DNA of 64,000 bases from Mesocentrotus franciscanus (GCA_037976565.1 CP137680.1:18102861-18166860); one strand, 5' to 3'; positions 1 through 11,580 are shown, numbered from the stretch's first letter. Translations and numbers: made by a program. The notes: generated from the sequence alone by a model not told the origin.

Positions 1-790
1 CACACGGGATGATTCCCGTCAAAATCCCTCCGGTTTAAGTAAGAGAGACATGTGTTCATTCATTGTCCGCTGCCCAGGAAGAACTAGGCGAAGCTCTCTC
101 GATGAAGATTTATTTAATAAAAAGGCTGCAGTTATTTCGGCATTCCCCGATGGCGCCCGTATTAAACGAAGATGGCATTTTTAATAGTTAAATCGAAGTT
201 CTCTATCGATACAATATTTTTTCATTTTTCAGGGCGCCACACTGCGGTGACTTATTTCTATGATATTTTGTCTTTATTTGTATCCAACGCCAGATGTAAA
301 ATAAGGATGAAACCTTAGGAATCTTTAATATGAACTTTATCCGCAGATATATATACGATTATTATTAATTGATGCAAATCAGTCCCATGAAAGAGGAGGG
401 GTAGGTCTCAGTTAGGTTTTAGGAACACTTTTGGTTGGATTTGATTAACGAGAAGAACTTGTTGGTCGAGAGAAACTCTGTCGATAGTCTCAATACCATG
501 CACGGTTTATAGAAAGAGATACGGGAAGACATTATTACTCGTTAAGTAATTTATCAGAAATGCAGACTTTAATATTGTTTAAACCATGTTCCAAATTTGG
601 CATCATCCAGAAACGTTTTCCTTAAAGAGAAGGTTGAGTTCTGGGAAGAGGTGAAAAATAAAGTGTGAGCGTTATCATTGTTATTATGCAAGTGTGGAAG
701 AACATCAGAGAAAACAAGGTTCCCTGAAAAGCATGGCTCTTCAAATGCCTTAATATTCTAAATATGGCATGTAACAGCATAAAAATCGGG
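1..790. other. unique non-coding DNA, nothing recognised
   Basis: AT-rich sequence with frequent stops in all frames. I see no repeat shared with the rest of the window, no RNA gene and no convincing exon. Confidence 0.5.
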
Positions 791-809
791 ACGGATTTTT
801 ATGCCACAT

Positions 810-1014
810 GTTCGTGTAGTCCCATATACATCTTTCTGTGTACAGTGCTTGTAACTTTACCAAGACTGGGCCAAATTTCGTATCATTTTGATGATTCCAG
901 AACCTTGCAGTACACACCAATACTTGTATGCTAGATTATCAAACTTTTCTGATCGATTCCACACCGTTTCTTTCACAATGCAATCGCATGTCCAGAACTC
1001 AACTTTATCTTTAA
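810..1014 (+). mobile_element. truncated TTAA MITE (family of 5772-6169)
   Basis: About 205 bp nearly identical to the right half of the element at 5772-6169, from the CATCTTTCTGTGTACAGTGC block to a terminal TCTTTAA. The left half and left terminal repeat are missing, so this is a 5'-truncated copy. The short reading frame at 888-1109 lies mostly on the repeat and is not a gene. Orientation is taken from the 5772 copy. Confidence 0.85.
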
Positions 1015-1225
1015 ACATTCAAATTACTGAAAAGACAGGTCGGCCCAGCAAGAACGTTCTATCTGCGCACGCAAAATTCGCTCAGCAATACATCGTTGTT
1101 AAATATTGACGAGAAGAAGGAAAAACACACTTTTAACAGTTGCAGAGGCAGGTGAGTAGGTGGTGTATTGAATGAATTAAACATTTTGAACCATATCCAA
1201 TGCGTCACTAGATTTGCCCTTTATA

Positions 1226-1758
1226 TTAAAGTGAACCGGTAACATTGTTGAAGGTTGATGAAAGAACTGCGAAATTTGTGTATGAAATGTTACTTATTAT
1301 ATTCCTTCTACTGTACTAACCCTCTCACATGCAACAAATCCTGAAAAAATCTCAAACCACAAAGATATTTATGGTTTTCTTTGAAGGCGTCACTGTGCGA
1401 CACCCTCTAAAAGTAAATTCTCCCAACCAATTTTTGAATTTTCCCATCCGTTTTCCATGCAAATAAAACATAAAACAGGCTTTTAAAAATTTGTCAACAC
1501 TTACATATCTGGAATGGTATATTGAGCCACTTCATTGCTTTGTGACGATTTACATTCACCTAAAATTTAATTAAATTATAATAATATAGTTGGGAAAATT
1601 CGCGAATCGATCACATCAGTTTTTCTTTAATTTTTATCATCAATAACGGTCTGTTTTCACAAAAACTTTCAGATTATCTTTAAAAATGTACATCAAGCAG
1701 CGAAGTCACTACCTTAGCACCATTTTCTCTCATCTGAATAATCTACAAGTCCCTTTAA
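1226..1758 (+). mobile_element. TTAA-flanked MITE, family A, 533 bp
   Basis: Begins TTAAAGTGAACCGGTAACAT and ends with an imperfect inverted counterpart (ACAAGTCCCTTTAA). The whole interval is repeated, with about 80-90 percent identity by eye, at 33281-33795. Matching ends at both loci define the boundaries. TTAA on both sides is typical of piggyBac-superfamily targets. No coding capacity is visible, so the element is non-autonomous. Confidence 0.85.
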
Positions 1759-2880
1759 GTGAAATGGGTGACAGAGCTTATGGTGGAATATTCATCCAAG
1801 TCAGGATTGAGCCGGCGGATGCCTACGCCCTTCCGTTTCAAAGCCACATGTTCATAATTCAACGTTTATCATCCTGCGTGAAGCTACAAATACAAATTTT
1901 TAAAAACAAAATCATCACTCAAATTTCACCAGTTAAATCAAACATTACATAAAAAGGTGCAACATTGGATGAAAGGTTACCTGAAACAAGCTCGAATGCT
2001 TGCACATTAGAAGGTACCTGAACAAAGTATGAAAACAAAAACTATGACAAATAATTCACACACATCTACAACATGTACAACGGAAATTCAGTTCAAATAC
2101 ACGATTCCACTCTTCATATCAGCACACACCTCACACACCACGCTGAAACCATACGTGAAGAATAGCGTTATATCATTATTAAGATAATTATGACAAAAGC
2201 ATTTTGTACTTTTCAGATATGACAGAAAAATGTGTAGAGTTCTACAGTCTACAATATTAAAAGTAAACATTTATAGTGAATATTTTTGTTAAGATGAGAT
2301 ATATAGGTTAATGAAGTCTACTAGCCTATGCGTGAAATGTTACCATGGTAACCAGCGGGTGTTCAGGGTGATAAGGAGAGTGTTGTCAAATGTGGAGGAT
2401 TTAAGATGGTAACACTAATAATGGTAGCTTCTTAAAGGGATTGGGTAACTTTGTCTCAGATTCTGAAACAAAATCCTGGATTTAGCTCATGCTGCAATCA
2501 TAATTATAAACCTTTAGGTCAGTCAGGAACCCCATGACTTTTACAAGCCGATCGCCTGTCTGATTATCAAGATATTTATGATTGCAAATCGAAATTAAAA
2601 AATTCGTTTTCCTAACGGATTTGATAACACTGCAGTCTATTGGGGAAAATGAGTATGGTCAAACCGGTCACTCCAAAAGATTTTTACTTTTTTGAGGCAC
2701 TTCATGATAATTTTGAAGTGCAATTTTTTTAGGGCTGCAATATTACACCATATCACAGACACTGATAACACGTAGGGCCATGCATCTCAGATTTAACATT
2801 GTTAAACGATGCCTTTAAATAGCGCACATGACCGTCTCGCCGTGAGCCCCCATATAAATTACCGTGGTTACAGCTGGCGG
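1759..2880. other. non-coding interval with a possible TTAA-element end at 2432
   Basis: No gene recognised. At 2432 there is a TTAAAGGGATTGGG terminus of the same style as the TTAA MITEs, but no inverted partner was found, so it may be a solitary or decayed end. Otherwise AT-rich and unremarkable. Confidence 0.4.
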
Positions 2881-2889
2881 CCAAATATG

Positions 2890-3050
2890 TAGCGCTCTGG
2901 CATATCCGGTACCCATTTAAACCTGGGTGGAGAGTGGCAAAGGTGGATTAATGTCTTGTCAACGGACGTCACTGTCGGTCTTGGATGTGAACCCTTAACC
3001 CTTGGATTGAGTGTCAATTGAATGAATCTCTATACCACGACAACCTCTAA
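2890..3050 (-). mobile_element. tRNA-derived SINE fragment (family of 43235-43440)
   Basis: Read on the minus strand this matches the SINE at 43235-43440. On the plus strand both contain ACCTGGGTGG/ACATGGGTGG, then GTGGATTAATGTCTTG, a reversed box B-like GTGAACCCTTAACCCTTG and a GTGTCAATTGAATGAA block. The element is diverged and the 3' tail is not clear. Confidence 0.7.
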
Positions 3051-3810
3051 GGAAGATGGCGATGCATTATCATGTCTTGTTTATTAATATAAACATGAAC
3101 ATATTTTGTTCAGATAACGTAAAAAACAGGGATTATGCCCCTACATATTATTATTCCTACCATGCTCACTGAAATCCTTTAACCGGATGATTTATATATT
3201 CAGCTCACAACGGTAATCCTCTCTCACCCACAGGAGATATCGCCCCCTCATTTCTTCTCCTCTCTTTCATTCTCACTTAGGTCCCCATCTTTTGTTATTC
3301 ACATTTTGTGTCCTTAGGCATATATCTTATTCTGTCCCTCATTCTGTTTGCATGCACCTCATACTCTCTTTTGTGACTTCTTCTTTTTCAGTTGACTTTA
3401 GGGTCTACTCCACAATGCTTAAACTACAGAGGTATCATTGATATCATAAATTTTAACCAATATGGATCAAGGTCTAAAACAGACACATTAGGCTTTCAAA
3501 CGAACTCATTATTATTAATATCTGTAAGCAACAAAACGGGGTTGTTGTTTGCATTAGTTCACTTAAGTTACCACTCCACATTAAACAAAGGCAAACATCG
3601 GTTTATATAGAGAGGCACGATGTCATGTGTGAAACGATGTCACGGGTGAAACAATCGGTAGTGGTACTCTGATTTAAAAATAGACAAAGTAAGCGATGTG
3701 CGTCTGTAACTGAACTTAGTGCCACTGTTCCGTCGTAAAGCTTTATAAGTCTACACCCTAAATACATGCTTTCCTCCCTAGCTACCACGGTTTGTGGTTT
3801 AAATGTCGTG
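3051..3810. other. unique non-coding DNA
   Basis: Contains a pyrimidine-rich stretch around 3220-3390 but no recognised gene, RNA or repeat. Confidence 0.4.
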
Positions 3811-3814
3811 TGTG

Positions 3815-4090
3815 ATTGAGTTGTTTGTTTGTTTTTATTTCCGTCATATAAAAGAGAATATACAATCAAAACGAAATAAAGAAAAGAACAAAGACATATA
3901 TAGAAACATATACATAATATACATTTAACATAAGCAAAAAAAAAATCATACGGCAAAAAATTGAACAACGACAAAATTAAGAACGAAAGAATGTAAAAAG
4001 TAATAAACAAAAACAAATAAATAAAGGCGGCTGGGTAGCCCATTTTCAATTAGGACAAGAAAAATGGAGAAGAAGAAAAAAAAACAAGAA
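3815..4090 (-). mobile_element. LINE 3' untranslated region with (CAAA)n tail
   Basis: Read on the minus strand, AT-rich sequence runs into GACGGAAATAAAAACAAACA and a short CAAA repeat (plus-strand GTTTGTTTGTTT at 3822-3835). The same arrangement, AATAAA-like signal then a CAAA tail, ends the LINE at 12434-13390, so I assign it to the same or a related CR1/L2-like non-LTR retrotransposon. The 148-codon hydrophobic frame on the minus strand (3603-4049) is a translation of this T-rich UTR, not a membrane protein. The coding part of the LINE is absent. Confidence 0.7.
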
Positions 4091-4266
4091 AAAATAGTCA
4101 ATAGAAATCAACAGTCTTTGAAACAAATTGAGTATATGGTCTCATGGCATAAATTAAGATAGTAGTTAAAGTGATTGTTTAAATAAAGACAGAGATGTGC
4201 TATTACTAATATGTTGGGGAATGCTGTGGTAAAAAAAAACAAAAAAAACGCGTTTGCAGGCGTAGC

Positions 4267-4380
4267 CAGGGGCGGATCCAGCCAGCGGCAAGGGAGGGGG
4301 CCGAAAAAGGGGCCCACTTCGTGCGAAAATTTGAAAACCGTGCCGGCCGATTTTCCGCTCAGTGGGGGGTAGTGAGTACA
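4267..4380 (-). mobile_element. hAT-type MITE fragment
   Basis: Starts with CAGGGGCGGATCCAGCC, the inverted form of the right end of the hAT MITE at 11882-12155 (CTGGATCCGCCCCTG). The internal AGTGGGGGGTAGTGAG block is also shared, in inverted orientation. The other terminus is missing, so this is a partial copy. Confidence 0.75.
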
Positions 4381-4442
4381 TTTTTTTGTTTGTTTTTGCC
4401 TCCAAAAATTGAAAATTGATCTTGGACCGACCTTAAACTTCG

Positions 4443-4790
4443 CCATTCAAACGGTGCGACTCAGTTGAACCGCGGTCCTTCAGAGTCGGCTTGTAAGCGG
4501 AGACCAAGCCGACATCGAGGCATCTCAAATACTTGGCTGTTGATAGGGGAAAGGTGATAGTGCTGAAAGCGAAAGTCGGTCTGTCAAGCAGTGCGGGTCT
4601 ATTTTCATGTCGCCTGCTCCAACTCTTTTCATTGCGCTCTGATAAATAAGATAACAGCCACATCACGACTCTGTCTGGCTTAAAGAGTGAGTTGTAGAAT
4701 AGATTAAAACTAATTCGCAAGCTTTCTCATTCTTTGCATATCTGTGAGGTATAAATATCATGATAGAAATATTCTTAAAAAAGGATTGCT
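4443..4790 (+). repeat. direct repeat copy 1 (about 350 bp)
   Basis: Starts at the ACGGTGCGACTCAG block and runs through GGCATCTCAAATACTTGGCT and TCTATTTTCATGTCG to GATAGAAATATTCTTA. The same series of blocks recurs in the same order 526 bp downstream (4969-5333). The frame at 4433-4720 on the minus strand is a product of the repeat and is broken in copy 2. Confidence 0.85.
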
Positions 4791-4968
4791 CTTCAAATGC
4801 TCCCATATTCGAAATAATTATGACAAGAAATTATTGAATTGAGTCGGCTGACATACATGTAGCTTCTTCGTTCTTTATGCTTCAACCTTATCGATCATAT
4901 TGCACCGGGCAAGAGAGACATGCATAAATCAATTAAATCACCCCCACCTTTCCACATTAAACCTTTCC

Positions 4969-5333
4969 ATCCGAACGGTGCGACTCAGTTTCGAGCCGCT
5001 GTCTTTCAGAGTCGGCTTGTAGGCGCAGACGAAGCCGACGATGAGGCATCTCAAATACTTGGCTGTAAATCAGGGGAAAGGTGATAGTGGCACAGTGCTG
5101 AAAGCGAAAAGTCAGTCTGTCAACCAGCGCAGGTCTATTTTCATGTCGACTTCTCCAACTCTTTTCATTACGGTCTTATTTATAAGTAAAAGGCCGTAGC
5201 ACGACTCTGTCCGGCTTAAACAGAAAAATGAGTTATATTAAAAATGAAGAAAACAAAATTGCGAGCTTTATCATTCTCTGCATATCTGGTTTGAATGCAT
5301 TTCATGATAGAAATATTCTTAGAAAAGGATTGG
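4969..5333 (+). repeat. direct repeat copy 2 (about 350 bp)
   Basis: Second copy of 4443-4790 with small indels. The two are separated by about 180 bp of unrelated AT-rich DNA. The unit has no visible terminal inverted repeats, so it may be a local duplication or two insertions of an unrecognised element. Confidence 0.85.
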
Positions 5334-5428
5334 TCCCGTATACCTATTTCCGTGTGCATTGCATATGATTTCCTGCAAGATTGAGTAATTTATTTCTTCT
5401 TTTTATTATTATTTTTTTTTATTTTGAA

Positions 5429-5690
5429 CATTCAAAGACCTCACAGTTTACCTCAGCTCCCATGGACCTCACTATCAGCATATTCCAAAATACCATTTTC
5501 GTTATGTAATCAAATTTAATGCATACTTCTTAAAGTGCCTGGTTACAAATAATTGCATTCACCTGTGCTTCTTTTGTTATTTTTTTTTTTAGCATTCAAA
5601 GACCTCACAGTTTACCTCAGCTCCCATGGACCTCACTATCAGCATATTCCAAAATACCATTTTCGTTATGTAATCAAATTCAATGCATAC
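5429..5690 (+). repeat. tandem duplication, period 164 bp
   Basis: A 98-bp block beginning CATTCAAAGACCTCACAG and ending AATGCATAC occurs at 5429-5526 and 5593-5690 with only one or two differences. The spacers also resemble each other (both contain a T-rich tract and a CATTCACCTGT segment). The near identity suggests a recent duplication. Confidence 0.92.
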
Positions 5691-5771
5691 AACTTTGTCA
5701 AGTGCCATTGTCATTTCATTCACCTGTTATGAATAATTGTATTTCAATAGTCAGAATACGAATTGCATTCA

Positions 5772-6169
5772 TTAAAGGTAAAGACCAGTTTTGGAAACGC
5801 CCCTCTCTCAAAAAAATGAAATGGAAGCTCTCATTATCAATCATGTGAAAGAATATGTTTTGACTAATACGTGATGATACAAATTTTGCCGGGAAAGTCG
5901 GGAAACCGCCTACTAATTGATATATTTGGTAAATTATTATATCTATTGGGACCAAATAGATATCGCGCACGTGGTCACGTATACATCTTTCTGTGTACAG
6001 TGCTTGTAACTTTACCAAGACTGGGCCAAATTTCTTATCATTTTGATGATTCCAGAACTTTGCAGTACATACCAATACTTATATGCTAGATGATCAACCT
6101 TTTCTGATCGATTCCACAACGTTTCTTTCACAATGCAATCGCATGACCAGAACTGGTCTTTCTCTTTAA
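5772..6169 (+). mobile_element. TTAA-flanked MITE, family B, 398 bp
   Basis: Terminal repeats begin TTAAAGGTAAAGACCAGTTT on the left; the right end (ACTGGTCTTTCTCTTTAA) is their inverted form. Full copies lie here and, inverted, at 58344-58717; a half copy lies at 810-1014. The interior has no coding potential. Overlapping frames on both strands (5716-6075 minus, 5871-6089 plus) are accidental. TTAA flanks point to a piggyBac-like target choice. Confidence 0.92.
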
Positions 6170-6900
6170 GTGTTGCTAGGTAGGAGAAACATTATGGCGC
6201 GTCCTACCTAACAACACGCAATGTATGCAAGTCGCATAATAAAATCATTCGTAACCGGTGAATGAAATTATTTGTAAGCAGGCACTTCAAGATTTGTGCA
6301 TTAAATTTGATTACCTTACGAAATGTTTAATTGCTTTCAGACGCGGGTTTCTTTCAACATGGAATGATGCATGGTCACTGCTTACTTTTGTCTCAAATTC
6401 GATTCACTTTAGATAGGCAAGCGTATTGCTATATAATGTATAGTAAGAATGAGTTCATACATGTTTCCTCACCCCTTGATCAGTGTTGATTAGGTTGAGG
6501 TCTTAATACCTGGCTCAATCAGTCAAATAATATTCATGGAATTTCTGTTGCGGGAGCGAGTGTACATTTCCGATGAAAAAATAATGAAATTGTGAACAGA
6601 GGATCATGACTATCGAATCTTGATCGAGAGATGAAATATGAATGCAGCCTGGCGACTTCCTAATATGATTCAGTCATCATTCACGATACGATTCAACCAA
6701 GAGAAATAATGATTAAAGGAATTCACCTCAGAAAGGGCGCCGTATGCTTCCGACACATCTAATAGTAATTGTATATCTCTTCCTACATAATACCGTTGTT
6801 CTTTGAATTCTCGTATTTTGTGTTTGAGTTGCATCACACTTGTAGAGGTGTCGTGATCTCGTAGATAGGACTGGTGACAGTACTATTGATCACACGCTAC
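6170..6900. other. unique non-coding DNA
   Basis: No recognised repeat, RNA or coding exon. Confidence 0.4.
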
Positions 6901-6904
6901 GGGA

Positions 6905-7045
6905 AAGAAGCCCTGTCATGGCTCTAATGCCCTTTGGCAAGACATTATTCTACATTTGCCAATCTGTGGACTGGTTGATGGGTACGCGGTATGAGGCAAT
7001 TTTAGAATGCTTGAGCATTTTAACTTGGTACAATAGTAATATAAT
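6905..7045 (+). mobile_element. SINE fragment (family of 29706-29991)
   Basis: Contains TAATGCCCTTTGGCAAGACAT, TCTACATTTGCC and TGGGTAC blocks in the same order as the body of the SINE at 29706-29991, ending in an AT-rich TAATA tail near 7045. The tRNA-like head is missing. Confidence 0.65.
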
Positions 7046-8237
7046 TAATAATAATAGATTAAGTGGAATCTTGTATAGGTTCATAGAATTTGACGTTGCA
7101 TGGCCGATGTAATGGATAGGTAGACCCTCGCTTAAAGGTTACCAAGCTTCCGGTTCGTTCGGTGTCCGCATGCAACGGACTAATGGATTAATTAAATCTC
7201 CCTTCGAGCAAATTGGAAATCAGGAATACTTTTATTCTAATGAACATGGTTTGCACATTTGATTTAATAAGGCAAGGTAATGAATGAGGTTAAGGTTAAT
7301 ATAGATGCACTTATGGCCATAGTGTATCGGTCAATGGAACTGATCAGAGGGTACAAGATGGTGGTGATACTTCCATCCATGTAAATCAAATTGGAAAGAT
7401 GGGGCACGCTGTTCAATACCGGAATTACTAATCCATTGAGCTCTCGTGCCACATTAAAAATCAATTACACGTCATTGTTAATGAGAAAAATCTTACCTTA
7501 CTGCCGAATGAGATCAATACGTTTACCAACTTATAAAGACTGCGCTTTGAGTAGACTTGCTATTTTTACATTCACAATACGTCAAAAGATCTGATAGCGG
7601 TTTAAAAGCGAGAGTGATTTTCTCTCCCGCAATTACTCTTTTTGCTGTTCTTTCGATCTATACCTTGCTGATGTTTAATGAAATTAACTTGTCATCACGG
7701 CTGTCTTTTGAATTCGCTTTGCAGCGTCCTTGCGCTTCTTCGTCTTCGGCAAAATATAGACAGATTTTGCCTCCAGCCCTACAATACTATATCTTCATTA
7801 CACCGAATGAAAAGACTTTTTATTCGATCGGGTTCATGAATCAGAAGGAAGGTAGTTCAAACTTGGCATTTACTAAGAAGATTTTATGAATATAGCGGGG
7901 ACCTTCCACACATGTCGGCTTTGAATTCATCACCCACAGTCTGTGTTTTGACACAAGAGGAACAATACGTATTCTGTGTATTCACATCGACAGTTCCAGA
8001 TGTATAATGTACACAAGTCTTCAGGTTTGCGGCGCCATATGAGAACGTCATACCTAGCAGTGTAGAAGGTCCGCGTGTTTAAGTGAACAAACGAGTCAAT
8101 TCTATCTGATTTTATTAATCAACGTATGTTGCATAAAGGAAGCTTCTACCCGAGGCCACTGAGCAATTTACTTTGAGAAAGAAAAAGATACCAGAAAATA
8201 TAATTCCGGTATATTTATCAAATCTTTCTTTGCTTTT
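7046..8237. other. unique non-coding DNA
   Basis: Several frames of 60-110 codons exist (for example 7557-7889 plus) but none resembles a known protein. No repeat shared with the rest of the window was seen. Confidence 0.4.
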
Positions 8238-8239
8238 GG

Positions 8240-8590
8240 TAAGGCGAGGCGTCAAAAATAAACATACCGGCTGGCTGCAGCCAGCTGCACTTATGCGTCC
8301 GGCTGCATTTTTGTTATTAGCTTAGCCGGCTGCAGCCGGCGGGAGGCCAGCGGCAAGCCAAAAGTATGCGCCGGCCGCGGCCTACCGAATGGAAGCCGAG
8401 CTCGGAAAAAGCTAGAAAACATGAGCTCAGCCGGCTGCAGCCGGCGGGAGGACAGCGGCATGCCCTCAAATATGCGCCAGCTGCAGCCTCCCGAATGGAA
8501 GCCGAGCCTTGTCTAAATTGGGTCGTCTGGCCGCGGCCGGCCTAAACGAATCAGCCACCCACGACCTGCTGCATTGCCACGCCCGGCCAG
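8240..8590 (+). mobile_element. GC-rich element end with CTGCAG-palindrome tandem repeat
   Basis: Opens with TAAGGCGAGGCGTCAAAAAT, which recurs inverted at 15974-15995. It is followed by a roughly 105-bp unit present twice (about 8322-8426 and 8427-8520), each starting with the perfect 16-bp palindrome GCCGGCTGCAGCCGGC (8325-8340 and 8430-8445) and ending GAATGGAAGCCGAGC. Much more GC-rich than its surroundings. The superfamily is not clear. Confidence 0.7.
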
Positions 8591-9069
8591 ACGATATCTT
8601 TATAAACTAGAATTTTATTCGTCAGAGGAAAAAGAAACAGCGCAATCTATTCATCACGGATCAATAACTCGAAAAAACAGTATAGCCAGTGGAAATAATT
8701 TTTCAGATTGGACAGCCTTACAAACCCAACAACAACAAGTCACTAAAGACCAATATATGTGGTCTTTCTTTTCTGATATGCCTTTCATATCGTCATGTTT
8801 TCAAGTTCTGATGCGTTGCGTTTGAAAGATATAGTTCGCAGTCTAGAAATCAGGGTACTTTGTCTTTCGAAGAAAATATAAATCTAACGTACACCTATAT
8901 CGGTCATTTGGGGACTGAATCGACATAAATGATAACAAACATGTCAACGGCATGCTCAACAATGAAGCATATTTAAGTATTGTCCAGACGGAGGCAAGTT
9001 ACTCTAGGGTAAAGGTTGTGTTAAGAGCTAGTCTGGGTAAATATGGCGGGCCAAGCAAGCCACTATCCG

Positions 9070-9152
9070 TACAACTATACAACTATACGACTATACGTCT
9101 ATCCAGCCGGCTAATCAGAACGCAGGAAACTGTACAACTATACAACTATACC
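9070..9152 (+). repeat. short tandem repeat ACAACTATAC
   Basis: Five to six copies of a 10-bp unit ACAACTATAC/ACGACTATAC, interrupted by a roughly 30-bp unrelated segment. Confidence 0.8.
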
Positions 9153-9560
9153 AGTGGCGGATTCTGGGGCACAGGGCACGTGTCCTCCCCGTAAAAAAGG
9201 GGGGAGGCGGAAGGGGAAAAAGAAAAAGTGAGAAAAGGAAAAAAGGAGGGGGAAAGAAAAAGGGGGGAAAAAGAAGGAAAAGGGAAGAGAGAAAGAAGAA
9301 GAAAAGAGGGAGGAGAGAACATGGAAGAGGAGAAAAAGGAGGGGGAAAGAGAGAAAGGGGAAGAGAGAGAGAGAGGAGAAAAAAAGGCGGAAAAGGAAGC
9401 CGAAAGGGGGAAAGACGTAAAGGGAAAAGGGGGAAAATGAGAATAATGAGCAGGGAAAAGAAAGAAAGGGGGATGATATTCTAAAAATGATTTTTTTTTA
9501 AACGGGAAAGGGGCGGGGTTGCACGCAATTTTGCAGTGTGCATAAAATGGGGTCCCTCTT
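9153..9560 (+). mobile_element. purine-rich repeated element, copy 1
   Basis: Opens with CAGTGGCGGATTCTGG, which resembles the hAT-MITE end at 11882, then about 250 bp almost wholly purine on the plus strand (G and A). It finishes with GGGAAAGGGGCGGGG and CGCAATTTTG. The purine tract and the terminal block recur inverted at 10100-10430. Reading frames inside (9228-9440 plus, 9146-9604 minus) are Lys/Glu/Arg- or Ser/Phe/Pro-rich translations of the tract. Confidence 0.7.
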
Positions 9561-9774
9561 GCCAGGCGTGTAGCCCCCCCCCAACTTGAAAAAAGCACAC
9601 ACAAAAAAAGAGATGGAAAAAGGGGGAAAGCGAGAATTTTTGTGAGTTAAAGGAGAAAGAAAAAAAAATGAAAGAGAATTAAACAACGATAGAAGATAGG
9701 TGCAAGAGCATGAGGAATTGCATTTCTTTTAAAAGAATAATGGGATAACAACCAACCCCCCACCCGGTAGGATA

Positions 9775-10080
9775 TTGTCGGTAAAATTGCGCTGCTGTCG
9801 GGAAAAATGAGAAAAGGGGGAGGGGGAAAATGAGAGGGAAAGGGAAAGAAAAGAAGAAAAAAGAAAAAGGAAAAGAAAGGAAAAGAAAGGAAAGAAAATT
9901 AAGAGAAGAGAAGAAAGAAAGAGAAAAAAGAATAAGAGGAAGGAGAGGAAAAAAAGCAAAAGAAAGAAATGAAGAAAAGAGAAAAGAAAAGAAAAAAAAG
10001 AGAAAAGGGAAACAAAAGAAACGGGGAGAGGGGGTAAGAGTCTGAGAGAAGAGGAGTGGGAGTAAGAGAGAGAGACGGGG
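9775..10080 (+). repeat. purine-rich (GA) tract
   Basis: About 300 bp with very few pyrimidines, a mixture of GAAAA, GGAAA and AGAGAG words. It separates the two inverted purine/pyrimidine elements. Frames 9830-10045 plus and 9729-10121 minus are its translations. Confidence 0.9.
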
Positions 10081-10099
10081 ATGTTGGGTGGAGTCACCA

Positions 10100-10430
10100 C
10101 GTCGAAGCGTTCACGTTTCATTAAATTATTAGAGAGAAAGAAGACAAAATTGCGTCCCCCCGCCCCTTTCCCGGAAAAAACACCTTCTTATATTATTCTC
10201 TTTACGTATTTCCCTTTCTTCATTTTCCGCTTTTTCTCCACTCTCTTCCCTTTCTCTCTTTCCACCTCCTTTTTCTCCTCTTCCTGTTCTCTCCTCCCTC
10301 TTTTCTTCTTCTTTCTCTTTTCCCTTTTCTTTCTTTTTCCCTCCTTTTTCTTTCCTCCTCTTTTTCTCCTTTTCTCACTTTTTGTTTTTCCCCTCCCTTT
10401 CCCCTTTAAAAAAATTTTTTTCGAATTTAC
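10100..10430 (-). mobile_element. pyrimidine-rich element, inverted copy 2
   Basis: Reverse complement of copy 1 (9320-9535). CAAAATTGCG and CCCCGCCCCTTTCCCGG at 10148-10178 pair with 9503-9533, and the following pyrimidine tract matches the purine tract word by word, including a TTTACGT/ACGTAAA landmark. The 147-codon frame 10081-10524 is a translation of this tract. Confidence 0.75.
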
Positions 10431-10964
10431 CCTAGGGTATTACTTGCCTCCGTCTGGACAAGACTTTTGTCATAAAGCTTTTACTACGTATAGTCGCGCT
10501 TGGCGACTCAACGCTATTGTTTGATCGCTTTTGTCCGGCTTGCCAGATTCTATTGTTCAGGTGCGGATTATGGCTGCCTAACTTGAATCACCCAAAGTCT
10601 GTGGTCATTAGAATAGGTGAATATTTTAGATCATGTTATTGTATCGGCATGGCATATGATTTCCTAAAGGAAAGAATAAAAGTAGGGAACAAGAAGAAGA
10701 AAAAATCGAGCTAACCTCGCTGTTGGATAAAAGTAGAGAGTGAACACAAAATAAACTTCAATTTTAAAAGAGCAAATATGAAATTTGTCGATCACAAGTT
10801 TGCGGTTTTAGAAGAAGAGAACAAAAATCCATGTTTGTATTATTAATCTTAGGTTTTTGAAAGACGAAAAATAGAAGAAAGTAGGCTTTTAAAAGAGAGA
10901 TAACAGCAAATGTCAGAGAGAGGGATGAAAAAAGCATTAGTTGAAAGAAAATGGGCACCGATAA

Positions 10965-11290
10965 GATTTTAATAGGGGCATTTATCGGAGTTGATGGGGG
11001 CATTTATCAAAAGTGAAGAGGGGCACTTCTCGTATCTAAAGAGGGATACTTACTAGAGATTAAAAAGGACACTTATGAGAATGGAAAATGGACACCTATT
11101 GCAAAGGAAAATAGGAACTCGTCGAAGGAAAAGGGCGCGTGTTAAAATAAAAGGGGCACTTATCAGAGTTGAAAAGGGAAGGGGCACTTTACAAATTAAT
11201 AGGGCACTTGTCAGAGAAAATGGGGACTTTGTCTACGAACAAAGGGGCACTTTTGGGGTAGTTGAAAAGTGTGGGGAGGGCACACTGTAC
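10965..11290 (+). repeat. degenerate minisatellite, GGGCACTT core
   Basis: Ten or more imperfect units of about 25-30 bp with the core GGGGCACTTNTCAGAGTTG (variants GGGGCATTTATC, GGACACTTATG and so on). The array resumes at 11640-11800, followed each time by the same unique block (CTGTACCGCTAG ... TTCTCGGCTTGCTACTG). The 73-codon frame 11075-11296 lies inside the array. Confidence 0.85.
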
Positions 11291-11394
11291 CGCTAGCTAA
11301 ACGTAACGCAAAGAGATTTGGCCATTCACTTATTCTATATCATTCTCGGCTTGCTACTGCTCCCTGTACTCTGTAGCCAGTAATACCTATTGTT

Positions 11395-11580
11395 CAGGGA
11401 TCCTATGTTCAAGGGGGATCCCCCCTGAACAAAAGGTATTATGTAAGGATCTCTGCCTGTAGCTAGGGTCAATGGCAGGCCACATTCAGAGTAAGCTTCT
11501 TTGTATATGTGACAGGAAGTATGCTATTAAGTCTTGACCGTAGCTCTCCATACATGTAGCTGAATGCAATGTTGTAAAGG
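11395..11580 (+). repeat. dispersed direct repeat, copy 1
   Basis: Block containing GGTATTATGTAAGGATCT, CATTCAGAGTAAGCTTCTTT and CATGTAGCTGAATGCAATG, repeated at 13915-14120. This copy starts with a GTTCAAGGGGGATCCCCCCTGAAC near-palindrome (11407-11430), with the two halves separated at the GGATCC centre. Confidence 0.9.

Noticed and set aside
3603..4049. 148-codon hydrophobic frame on the minus strand resembling a multi-pass membrane protein
   Set aside because: It is a translation of a T-rich LINE 3' UTR; a similar frame occurs in the UTR at 12345-12674.
10081..10524. 147-codon Phe/Ser/Pro-rich frame
   Set aside because: Lies on a pyrimidine tract that is the inverse of a purine-rich repeat.
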